Shown here one piece after another: positions 1 to 5,615 of a DNA stretch of 5,703 nt; positions within the stretch are counted from its first letter, which is position 1; each line of letters begins with the position of its first letter. The DNA lies in the NCBI GenBank assembly GCA_021736965.1, contig JAIPEV010000124.1, forward strand, positions 1 through 5,703. The letters run 5' to 3'. A program made the translations under genes and the position numbers. This stretch comes from Halanaerobiales bacterium. GTDB taxonomy: Bacteria; Bacillota; Halanaerobiia; Halanaerobiales; M55B127. The notes under the pieces are model-generated. The model was not told where the DNA came from. It was given only the letters and a program-made list of their open reading frames with translations, and did no database searches.

Positions 1-250
1 TTTTAAATAATGTTACCTTTTCAAAACTTAAATCAGAAGCTACTAATCTGTCCTGTACATCTAAAGCAAATACAAACTGAGAAGCAGATCTATATGAAGT
101 TACAATTCGATTTACTTGATCAGGTAACCTTACTTCTCTACCTGTCATATCTGTAACTACCTTTTCTCCTAAGACCGGTACTGTAAACAGCACTGCAATC
201 AAAGATGTTATCATTAAAATTATAAAACTTTTTTTGTTTAAATACTTCAT
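1..250 (-). CDS. ABC-importer substrate-binding protein, class III (cobalamin/siderophore/MolA type), N-terminal part
   Basis: The first 83 codons of a gene that runs off the left edge of the window. ATG at 250-248 follows an AAGGAGG site (266-260) by 9 nt. Residues 1-28 form a Sec signal peptide: basic start (KYLNKKS), hydrophobic core (FIILMITSLIAVLFTVPVL) and a likely cut near VLG|E. There is no lipobox cysteine, so the product looks soluble and periplasmic rather than a lipoprotein. The mature start, VVTDMTGREVRLPDQVNRIV (31-50), followed by ALxxxDRLVASD (62-73), is the classic opening of the Peripla_BP_2 family, which binds siderophores, haem, cobalamin or, in MolA of Haemophilus, molybdate/tungstate. 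Molybdate as ligand is inferred only from the ModE-like operator directly upstream and the molybdenum genes before it. Iron or cobalamin cannot be excluded from this fragment. Family call sure; substrate moderate. Confidence 0.88.
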   Translation of the reverse strand, partial: MKYLNKKSFIILMITSLIAVLFTVPVLGEKVVTDMTGREVRLPDQVNRIVTSYRSASQFVFALDVQDRLVASDLSFEKVTLFK

Positions 251-275
251 TTTTTATTTCCTCCTTATTTTTTTT

Positions 276-299
276 CGTTATTTGTGACCACGTATAACG
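276..299 (-). promoter_or_regulatory. ModE-like operator, CGTTAT-N12-ATAACG
   Basis: A 24-bp inverted repeat has perfect 6-bp outer arms (CGTTAT 276-281, ATAACG 294-299) and a further matching GTG/CAC pair around a central AC, so 9 of 11 positions per half-site are symmetric. As I recall it, the Escherichia coli modA operator bound by ModE has the same arms with the same 12-nt separation. The site lies 14 nt past the stop of the ModE-like gene and 9 nt before the ribosome binding site of the binding-protein gene. It is therefore placed to control that importer gene. I see no clear -35/-10 pair nearby. A promoter would have to overlap the end of the regulator gene or the site itself. Confidence 0.75.
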
Positions 300-313
300 C
301 GATTAAAAAAATA

Positions 314-670
314 TTATTTTTTAAGCTTTTCTTTAAAATTATCTGTAAAGTATTTTTTTTCTAACCTAGATAAATCTCTTTTTGCTTCACTACGAAAATT
401 TAAAAATGTATCCATTAAAATTCTACCTTTTTTAGTAAGGGTTGAACCTCCACCAGCTACCCCACCAACCTGTTTTTCTAACAACTTAAAACCTAGTTTT
501 TTCTCCAGCTTATCTATTAACTGCCAGGCCTGGCTATATGACATGTGAATTTCAGCAGCTGCTTTACTTAAGGAACCAAGTTTATCTACCAGTCTCAAGA
601 TATCTGCAGGTCCATCACCAAACATTTTTTGATTGTTTGCCTCTAACCAAAGCTTATAGTTTAACTTCAT
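314..670 (-). CDS. ModE-type winged-helix transcriptional regulator lacking the molybdate-binding domain
   Basis: A 118-residue protein corresponding to the N-terminal DNA-binding domain of ModE (LysR-type winged helix-turn-helix). Visible family hallmarks are FGDGPADIL (17-25), GSLSKAAAE (32-40), the recognition-helix region MSYSQAWQLI (43-52) and the glycine-rich wing GGVAGGGSTLT (69-79). The tail (about 90-118) is lysine-rich and helical, and no MOP/TOBE molybdate-binding domains follow, whereas full ModE is about 260 residues. How it would sense molybdate is thus open: by a partner protein, by apo-dimer binding, or not at all. ATG at 670-668 is preferred over an in-frame TTG nine bases upstream, because TTAGGA (685-680) sits 9 nt before the ATG but abuts the TTG. 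The gene starts 11 nt after the MocA-like stop, so the two are probably co-transcribed. A ModE-like operator lies just beyond its stop. Family call is firm. Confidence 0.9.
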   Translation of the reverse strand: MKLNYKLWLEANNQKMFGDGPADILRLVDKLGSLSKAAAEIHMSYSQAWQLIDKLEKKLGFKLLEKQVGGVAGGGSTLTKKGRILMDTFLNFRSEAKRDLSRLEKKYFTDNFKEKLKK

Positions 671-679
671 TAAAATCAA

Positions 680-685
680 TCCTAA
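680..685 (-). promoter_or_regulatory. Ribosome binding site fixing the start of the ModE-like gene
   Basis: TTAGGA on the minus strand lies 9 nt before ATG 670-668 and directly touches the alternative TTG at 679-677, so the ATG is the likely start. It overlaps the TAG stop of the upstream MocA-like gene (684-682), which suggests coupled translation. Confidence 0.6.
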
Positions 686-1284
686 CTATACTTGTCTTTA
701 TAATAGAGGTAATCATCATAGTAATCTAAGTCAATTATTACTTTTTCGTTTTTGACTAAAAAATGATGAACAATGTCTTTATGCTTATCCAAAAATGGTT
801 TTAAACCCATCGGACCATTAAGAGCCTTAATCTCTTGTAAATACTTAGTACTTATAATAACTGGATGGCCAGGTTTTTGTTCATAAACAGGGATAATTAT
901 CTCTGCTTCTTTTCTTTTAAACTCTTTAATAATATTATCAAATATTTTTGCAGTAATCAATGGTTGATCTCCCAAAAATATAATAATGTTTTTTGTATTT
1001 TTTGATAAAGCCTCTACACCTTTTTGTAAACTACTGCTCATTCCCAGTTCATAATCAGGATTTTCCTTGATTCTCAAACGTTGATCTTGATAATAATCAA
1101 TCTTTTTTTTAATCTTTTCTGCCTGAGCACCCAGCACAACCCTGATTTCATCATCAATAAGCTTACTCTCTAATATATTATCAATCACAGTTTCTAAAAT
1201 TGTTTTATCTTCCCAGCTAAGCAGTTGTTTTAACTTACCCATTCTATTTGATTTGCCTGCAGCAAGAATAACAGCTGTATACAT
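682..1284 (-). CDS. mocA: MocA/YgfJ-type molybdopterin nucleotidyltransferase
   Basis: A 200-residue NTP-transferase (Rossmann-like, NTP_transf_3) that by family would transfer CMP to molybdopterin, making the dinucleotide cofactor used by xanthine dehydrogenase-family hydroxylases. It acts in the cytoplasm. Seen in the sequence: the nucleotide-binding signature LAAGKSNRMGKLKQLL (7-22), the GMSSSLQKGV segment (81-90), the metal-binding LGDQPLI (104-110) and PGHPVIIS (138-145), all typical of the MocA/YgfJ/PucB group rather than MobA. The later motif usually written GDxGAR appears as NGPMGLKPFL (156-165), and the usual IDIDTPEDY is IDLDYYDDY (184-192), so the C-terminal half is divergent. Length is normal for the family. 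ATG 1284-1282 is chosen over GTG 1293 because of the ribosome site position. The neighbouring purine genes suggest its client is a purine hydroxylase, possibly the selenium-dependent type associated with YgfJ. CTP versus GTP specificity is not proven by sequence. Confidence 0.88.
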   Translation of the reverse strand: MYTAVILAAGKSNRMGKLKQLLSWEDKTILETVIDNILESKLIDDEIRVVLGAQAEKIKKKIDYYQDQRLRIKENPDYELGMSSSLQKGVEALSKNTKNIIIFLGDQPLITAKIFDNIIKEFKRKEAEIIIPVYEQKPGHPVIISTKYLQEIKALNGPMGLKPFLDKHKDIVHHFLVKNEKVIIDLDYYDDYLYYKDKYS

Positions 1285-1292
1285 AATTTTCA

Positions 1293-1298
1293 CTCCAA
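1293..1298 (-). promoter_or_regulatory. Ribosome binding site fixing the MocA-like start
   Basis: TTGGAG lies 8 nt before ATG 1284-1282. The in-frame GTG at 1293-1291 shares its first base with this site and so cannot use it, making the ATG the better start and shortening the protein by three residues. Confidence 0.6.
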
Positions 1299-1308
1299 TA
1301 TAAGGGTT

Positions 1309-1334
1309 AGGGGAGAAATTACTTAACCTCCCCC
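1309..1334 (-). other. Intergenic GC-rich hairpin between permease and MocA-like genes
   Basis: On the minus-strand RNA, GGGGAG (1333-1328) can pair with CTCCCC (1315-1310) across a 12-nt loop, and a G-U pair extends the stem to seven. This is the most GC-rich patch in an otherwise AT-rich gap of 64 nt. No run of U follows, so it is not a standard terminator. It may be a processing or stability element, or a partial attenuator that lowers expression of the molybdenum genes relative to the purine genes. An alternative GGTTA/TAACC pairing overlaps it. Function is unknown. Confidence 0.4.
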
Positions 1335-1348
1335 ACCTTATTATTATA

Positions 1349-2671
1349 TTATAGCCATAAGAAATATGCTAAGAAAACAACTCCCAATACATACACTAAC
1401 CAGTGTACTTCTTTACCTTTACCTGTAAATACCTTTACTAATGGATAGATGATAAAACCTAAGGCAATACCATTTGAAATAGAGTAAGTTAAGGGCATTG
1501 CAATCATAGCTACAAAAGCTGGTAGGATCTCTGTAAAATCATTCCAGTCAAGTTTTGTAACATTTGACATCATCATTGTACCAACAATAATTAAAGCAGG
1601 AGCGGTTGCTGCTCCAGGTACTAATCCAATTAGAGGTCTGAAAAATAAAGCAAGGAAAAACAAGATTGCTACTACTACACCTGTAAGGCCTGTTCGACCA
1701 CCTTCTGCTACACCAGAAGCAGACTCAATATAAGTTGTAACTGTACTTGTACCAAATAAAGCACCACCAGTTGTACCTACTGCATCAGCTAAAAGGGCAT
1801 TACTGGCTTTTGGTAGATTACCATCTTCATCTAAATAACCTGCCTGTTGACTAACACCAACCAAAGTCCCGGCTGTGTCAAAAAGGTCAACAAATAAAAA
1901 TGATAGTAATACTCCAACCATTCCTATCTTAAGGGCACCTACAATGTCTAATTGGAATAGAACTTGATTCCAATCTCCCATCTTTGGCATTGCAAAAAAA
2001 CCATTAAAGGGAGGTGTTACACCATTTGTCCAACCAAATGCAGTTGCAATTAAGATTCCCCAAAGCAGAGCACCTTTAACCTTTAATGCATATAAGATAC
2101 CTGTAATTATTAAACCTACTAATGCAACTAAAGCAGGACCAGACATTAGATCTCCTAAAGCTACTAAAGTAGCCTGATCTGCAACTACTATACCAGCATT
2201 CTGTAACCCAATAAAGGCAATAAATAGACCAATACCGGCACTGATACCAGTTTTTAAACCCATTGGAATTGAATTAACTATCATCCTTCGAACCGGTGTT
2301 ACACTTAATATTATAAAAATTACACCTTCAACAAATACTATTCCTAAAGCAGTCTGCCAGGGTACTTTCATTCCAATTACAACTGAATAAGCAAAAAATG
2401 CATTTAAACCCATGCCAGAAGCTAAAGCAAATGGATAGTTAGTCAAGAAAGCCATTGCCAAAGTACCTAAAATAATACCAGCTATTGTAGCAATAAATAC
2501 ACCATTAAAAGGCATTCCTGCAGCTTCTAGAATTGATGGATTTACAAATATAATGTAAGCCATTGTCATAAAGGTAGTAAATCCAGCAATTACTTCAGTT
2601 TTTACATCAGTATTATTACTTTTTAGTTTAAAAACACTTTCTAGAACACCTTCATTTTTAACCTCGTTCAT
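1349..2671 (-). CDS. NCS2-family purine permease, AzgA/PbuG branch (hypoxanthine/guanine/adenine)
   Basis: A 440-residue inner-membrane protein with about a dozen hydrophobic segments by eye, the normal length for the AzgA/PbuG/AdeP/GhxP branch of nucleobase:cation symporter-2 transporters, which import purine bases with protons. Branch hallmarks are GFTTFMTMAYIIFVNPSIL (30-48), ASGMGLNAFFAYSV (84-97), VDLFDTAGTLVG (261-272), the signature starting GTSTVTTYIES (307-317) and ending EGGRTG (323-328), and PLTYSISNGIALGF (393-406). No frameshift or missing motif is seen. ATG 2671-2669 is supported by AAGGAGGG (2685-2678) at 6 nt spacing. It sits between adenine deaminase and the cofactor gene, so adenine or hypoxanthine is a likely substrate, but members of this branch differ in specificity and the sequence does not decide. 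I see no purine riboswitch in front of it. Xanthine/urate transporters of the other NCS2 branch lack these motifs, so they are unlikely. Confidence 0.93.
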   Translation of the reverse strand: MNEVKNEGVLESVFKLKSNNTDVKTEVIAGFTTFMTMAYIIFVNPSILEAAGMPFNGVFIATIAGIILGTLAMAFLTNYPFALASGMGLNAFFAYSVVIGMKVPWQTALGIVFVEGVIFIILSVTPVRRMIVNSIPMGLKTGISAGIGLFIAFIGLQNAGIVVADQATLVALGDLMSGPALVALVGLIITGILYALKVKGALLWGILIATAFGWTNGVTPPFNGFFAMPKMGDWNQVLFQLDIVGALKIGMVGVLLSFLFVDLFDTAGTLVGVSQQAGYLDEDGNLPKASNALLADAVGTTGGALFGTSTVTTYIESASGVAEGGRTGLTGVVVAILFFLALFFRPLIGLVPGAATAPALIIVGTMMMSNVTKLDWNDFTEILPAFVAMIAMPLTYSISNGIALGFIIYPLVKVFTGKGKEVHWLVYVLGVVFLAYFLWL

Positions 2672-2749
2672 TTAATTCCCTCCTTGTTTTTTTCTTGATA
2701 AAATGATAACTAAAGGTTTTTATTGTCTATCTAACACCTCCTCTAAAAA
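2672..2749 (-). promoter_or_regulatory. Gap before the permease: orphan Shine-Dalgarno and weak promoter-like boxes
   Basis: This 78-nt gap opens (in minus-strand order) with AGAGGAGGTG (2744-2735), a near-perfect anti-16S match that is not followed by a usable start: the only nearby frame is GTG plus four codons and a stop. Further on, TAGACA (2729-2724) and TATCAT (2708-2703) each match a sigma-A box at five of six positions, but the 15-nt spacing is short, so a local permease promoter is only a possibility. TTATCA occurs twice (2709-2704 and shortly after). The permease's own AAGGAGGG is at 2685-2678. No terminator was found here. Confidence 0.3.
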
Positions 2750-4465
2750 TTATTTAACTACTCCCAGAGAAACAAACTTATTTTTATCTATATCAAATAA
2801 ACCTTGATCTGTTATCTTTAAAGAAGGAATTACTGGTAAAGCCATAAATGACAGGGTCATAAATGGACTCTGGATGGTAACTCCCATCGAATATAACTTT
2901 TCTTTCATTTTCTTTAACTTTTTTGCTACTTCAGGAATTGAATCTTCTGACATTAGACCAGCAATTTCAAGTGGTAGACAGTCTATTAATTCACCATGTT
3001 CAATAACTGCTATTCCACCATTTAACTGTTCAATAATCTTTACTGCCTGGTACATATCTTTTGAATTTAAACCAACAACTATTATATTATGTGAATCATG
3101 TCCAATAGAAGTCGCAACTGCACCTCTTCTAAGTCCAAAACCTTTCAGTAGTCCCAATCCAACATTACCTGTTTTTTTATGTCTTTCAACTACTGAAATC
3201 TTTGTTAAATTATTTGCTATCAAATCATCAATACTTACTTTATTATTAAAAGTGATCTCCTCTTTTTTAGTTACAATTTGATCTTCAATTAAAGTCATTA
3301 CTCTATATTTCTTAAAATCAGGCAAATCAAAGTCTTTTGTTTTTAACTTCCCAATATTTACTGACTTATATATTTTTTTTGATTTTCCTTCTTTTATTTT
3401 AGGTAAATTCACAATTAAGCTCTCATTTTCTGCTACCAGTTGACCATCTTTAAATACTTTTTCGATATTAAAGTCCTTCAAATTATCTAAAATAACTAAG
3501 TCTGCTTTATAGCCAGGTGCAATAGCACCAACCTCTTTTAGATTTAAAGCTTTAGCTGAATTAATGGTTGCAAGCTTAATTGCTCTAAGTGGTGATATTC
3601 CATTTTCAATCGCTTTTTTTATCACAAAGTTAATATGTCCATCTTCATAGAGATCTTCGGGATCTCGATCATCGGTTGCAAATAGAAATCTGGATAGGTT
3701 ACTATTATTTACAGCAGGAAGTAAACTAACTAAATCCCGTGTGACTGATCCTTCTCTAATCATAACATACATACCCTTGGTAACCTTTTCGATTGCCTCC
3801 TTGGGATTTGTACATTCATGATCTGCCATAATCTTGCCTAAAAGATATGTATTTAGATCTTTTCCACTTACTCCTGGGGCATGTCCATCAATAAACTTAT
3901 CTTTGATCATATCTATTTTATCCCAAATATTTTTATCTCCATTGATCACTCCCATAAAGTCCATTACTTCACCTAAACCAAAGATGCCTTTTTCATTTTT
4001 TAATTTGACTAATTTTTCTGCAGTTAGTTTAGCCCCAGAAGTTTCATTGGCAGTTGCAGGTACACAGGAGGGAAGCATAAGGTTAAAGTTCCAGGGTAGT
4101 TGATTCCCTCTTTTTAAAAAGTATCTTATCCCTTCAACTCCAGCTACATTTGCAATTTCATGTGGATCTGCAAAAACAGTTGTAGTTCCTCTTGGTATAA
4201 TCCAGGCTGCTAATTCTTCTACCTTTACCATTGCACTCTCAAAGTGTAGATGACCATCTATAAAACCCGGTGCAATAATATTTTCTTCAAAGTCGATTTC
4301 TTTAATACCTTGATAATCACCAATCCCAATTATTTTACCTTGAGCAATAGCTATATCTTTATTAAGCAGCCTTTCATTAAAAACATCAACAATCCGTCCG
4401 TGTTTTAAAACTAGTTCAGCAGAAATCTCACCCCTAGACATTTTAAGTATTTGATCACTAACCAA
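2750..4465 (-). CDS. ade: Adenine deaminase
   Basis: A 571-residue amidohydrolase that converts adenine to hypoxanthine and ammonia in the cytoplasm; the length matches bacterial Ade/AdeC (about 575-590). After an N-terminal small beta domain come the metal-site motifs PGFIDGHLHFES (66-77, HxH at 72/74), ADPHEIANVAG (99-109), GEVMDF (165-170, Glu166), DGHAPG (193-198, His195), ADHE (214-217, His216) and ATDDRDP (263-269, Asp265). The C-terminal domain has the Ade-specific ATSIGHDSHNIIVVG (451-465) and PFMTLSFMALPVIPSLKITD (534-553). All expected ligands are present, so it should be active. Start: TTG at 4465-4463 is 6 nt after AAAGGAGGGA, whereas the first ATG (4441-4439) has no ribosome site, so TTG is chosen; the ATG would give 563 residues. 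The PreA-like gene ends 46 nt upstream and the purine permease follows after 78 nt. It would supply hypoxanthine to a molybdenum hydroxylase or to salvage. Confidence 0.96.
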   Translation of the reverse strand: MVSDQILKMSRGEISAELVLKHGRIVDVFNERLLNKDIAIAQGKIIGIGDYQGIKEIDFEENIIAPGFIDGHLHFESAMVKVEELAAWIIPRGTTTVFADPHEIANVAGVEGIRYFLKRGNQLPWNFNLMLPSCVPATANETSGAKLTAEKLVKLKNEKGIFGLGEVMDFMGVINGDKNIWDKIDMIKDKFIDGHAPGVSGKDLNTYLLGKIMADHECTNPKEAIEKVTKGMYVMIREGSVTRDLVSLLPAVNNSNLSRFLFATDDRDPEDLYEDGHINFVIKKAIENGISPLRAIKLATINSAKALNLKEVGAIAPGYKADLVILDNLKDFNIEKVFKDGQLVAENESLIVNLPKIKEGKSKKIYKSVNIGKLKTKDFDLPDFKKYRVMTLIEDQIVTKKEEITFNNKVSIDDLIANNLTKISVVERHKKTGNVGLGLLKGFGLRRGAVATSIGHDSHNIIVVGLNSKDMYQAVKIIEQLNGGIAVIEHGELIDCLPLEIAGLMSEDSIPEVAKKLKKMKEKLYSMGVTIQSPFMTLSFMALPVIPSLKITDQGLFDIDKNKFVSLGVVK

Positions 4466-4470
4466 CTTAA

Positions 4471-4480
4471 TCCCTCCTTT
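4471..4480 (-). promoter_or_regulatory. Strong ribosome binding site deciding the TTG start of ade
   Basis: AAAGGAGGGA on the minus strand lies 5-6 nt from TTG 4465-4463 and about 30 nt from the first in-frame ATG, so the rare TTG start is the supported one. Confidence 0.7.
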
Positions 4481-4492
4481 CTTTTTACATTT

Positions 4493-4509
4493 TTTAATAT
4501 TTTATTAAA
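4493..4509 (-). repeat. AT-only inverted repeat between the PreA-like gene and ade
   Basis: Perfect 7-bp arms TTTAATA/TATTAAA are separated by 3 nt, immediately after the PreA-like stop codon. With only A-T pairs and no U-run after it on the minus strand, it is too weak for a terminator. It is most likely composition-driven or a minor mRNA 3' structure. Confidence 0.3.
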
Positions 4510-4511
4510 TT

Positions 4512-5600
4512 TTATCTAATTTCAAGTGCACCAAAATTACATCTAGTAATACAGAGACCACAACCTGCACATTTTTTAGGATCAATTTCAACATAGTCCT
4601 TTGTATCATTAAAAGAAATTGCATGATAGACACAACTTGTAATACAAAGTCCACAGGTTGTACAGTTTTTTTCAATAACTGTAGGGACCACTGTCTCATA
4701 ATTAGCTTTATTTTTCACTACCCTTGCAGTTAGTCCTTTAATCTGGTCTAAGTTATCATAACCATTTTGATCTAAAAATTCATTTAACTCTTTATTAATC
4801 TTTTGATATACGCTAGGACCATTAACGATTGCTTCTGTACAGACCTGTACAGCTTCAGCCCCAGCCATGAACATCTTAGCAGCTCTTAAACCACTGTTAA
4901 TACCTCCAACTCCAATGATTGGAATATCCACACTGTTTGCAGCCTGATATACAGCCCTTAAAGCAAGTGGAAAAATTGCTTCTCCTGATAACCAACCATA
5001 ACCATTTTCACTACCCATTAAGGGCTTAGCAGTCTTTGGATCAATATCTAAGGTAGGTCCAAAAGAGTTAATCAGGACAATCCCATCAGCACCTGCCTTT
5101 TCAGCAGCTTTCGCAAACTCAGCTATATCAATCTGAGGACTGAGTTTAACAAATACAGGAATATCTACTTCTTCTTTGGCTGCTTTTATGCTCTCTTTTA
5201 TTGGAGTTGTATCATCTCCAAGATAGTGAGTAGATAGTTCGAGAGCATCTGCATACTTTTCAACCTTTTTAGCTAATTCTCTAATTTGATCTTTTGTATA
5301 GCCTATACCTGCAATTACAGGTAGACCTAACTTTTTAATTTTTGGATACTCTTCTTTTAACCAGTGCTCAGGGGTTAGTTCAGACCAAAGTTCTGTGTTT
5401 AAAAAACCACCTTTGACTTTAGCCATATTTGGTCTTGGTACTTTTGCTGCTGTAGTTGAAATAGTTTTGGTTACTATTGCACCTGCACCACCCTTTTTAG
5501 CAGCTACTGCTGCCTTATAATCTTTGATTGGAGGGCCTGCAGCTGGCATCACTGGATTTTTTAACTTTAAGCCTGTAAATTCAACTTCTAAATTAGCCAT
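4512..5600 (-). CDS. PreA-like flavin (FMN) dehydrogenase with C-terminal 2x[4Fe-4S] ferredoxin domain; substrate unknown
   Basis: A 362-residue cytoplasmic protein. Residues about 1-285 form a dihydroorotate dehydrogenase-type TIM barrel: VEFTGLKLKNPVMPAAGP (6-23), the FMN-binding FVKLSP with Lys152, ADGIVLINSFG (171-181), WLSGEAIFPLALRAV (203-217), GVGGINSG (230-237) and AEAVQVCTEAI (248-258). Residues 310-362 hold two CxxCxxCxxxC clusters (Cys313/316/319/323 and Cys344/347/350/354). This is the layout of PreA, the catalytic subunit of bacterial dihydropyrimidine dehydrogenase. However, where the family has NxSCPN/H and, in DPD, a later catalytic cysteine (ACGQ), this protein reads LELSTHYLGDDTTP (120-133): no cysteine, and a loop about ten residues shorter. 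Pyrimidine reduction is therefore doubtful. The family fold is sure, the reaction unknown. Lying upstream of ade, it may act on a purine-derived compound. ATG 5600-5598 is preferred over GTG 5609, which overlaps the ribosome site. No PreT partner is visible here. Confidence 0.88.
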   Translation of the reverse strand: MANLEVEFTGLKLKNPVMPAAGPPIKDYKAAVAAKKGGAGAIVTKTISTTAAKVPRPNMAKVKGGFLNTELWSELTPEHWLKEEYPKIKKLGLPVIAGIGYTKDQIRELAKKVEKYADALELSTHYLGDDTTPIKESIKAAKEEVDIPVFVKLSPQIDIAEFAKAAEKAGADGIVLINSFGPTLDIDPKTAKPLMGSENGYGWLSGEAIFPLALRAVYQAANSVDIPIIGVGGINSGLRAAKMFMAGAEAVQVCTEAIVNGPSVYQKINKELNEFLDQNGYDNLDQIKGLTARVVKNKANYETVVPTVIEKNCTTCGLCITSCVYHAISFNDTKDYVEIDPKKCAGCGLCITRCNFGALEIR

Positions 5601-5608
5601 GGTTAACA

Positions 5609-5615
5609 CTTCCTT
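5609..5615 (-). promoter_or_regulatory. Ribosome binding site fixing the PreA-like start
   Basis: AAGGAAG lies 8 nt before ATG 5600-5598. The in-frame GTG at 5609-5607 begins on the last base of this site, so the ATG start, MANLEVEF, is preferred. Confidence 0.6.

Noticed and set aside
300..322. Terminator after the ModE-like gene
   Set aside because: The AATAATATTTTTTT stretch has a T-run but no stable stem before it, so it may only be AT-rich spacer; readthrough into the importer gene remains possible.
538..729. Short plus-strand frame across the regulator start
   Set aside because: It overlaps the ModE-like HTH and the MocA-like end on the other strand; no ribosome site and no recognisable motif.
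2874..3281. Open plus-strand frame of about 135 codons
   Set aside because: It lies wholly inside ade on the opposite strand, shows no family resemblance and has no ribosome site; the ade frame carries conserved catalytic-family motifs through this stretch.
3834..4103. Open plus-strand frame of about 89 codons
   Set aside because: Antisense shadow of the conserved catalytic part of ade, with low-complexity Pro/Ser-rich translation.
4493..4509. Intrinsic terminator after the PreA-like gene
   Set aside because: The stem is purely A-T with a 3-nt loop and is not followed by a U-run on the transcribed strand.
4505..4699. Alternative minus-strand frame of about 64 codons over the ferredoxin domain
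   Set aside because: Same-strand shadow; the main frame has all eight cluster cysteines, so there is no sign of a frameshift or overlapping gene.
4512..5600. Calling the first gene pyrD (dihydroorotate dehydrogenase) or preA outright
   Set aside because: The barrel fits, but the catalytic cysteine and substrate asparagine motif are absent, and the neighbours are purine and molybdenum genes rather than pyrimidine genes.
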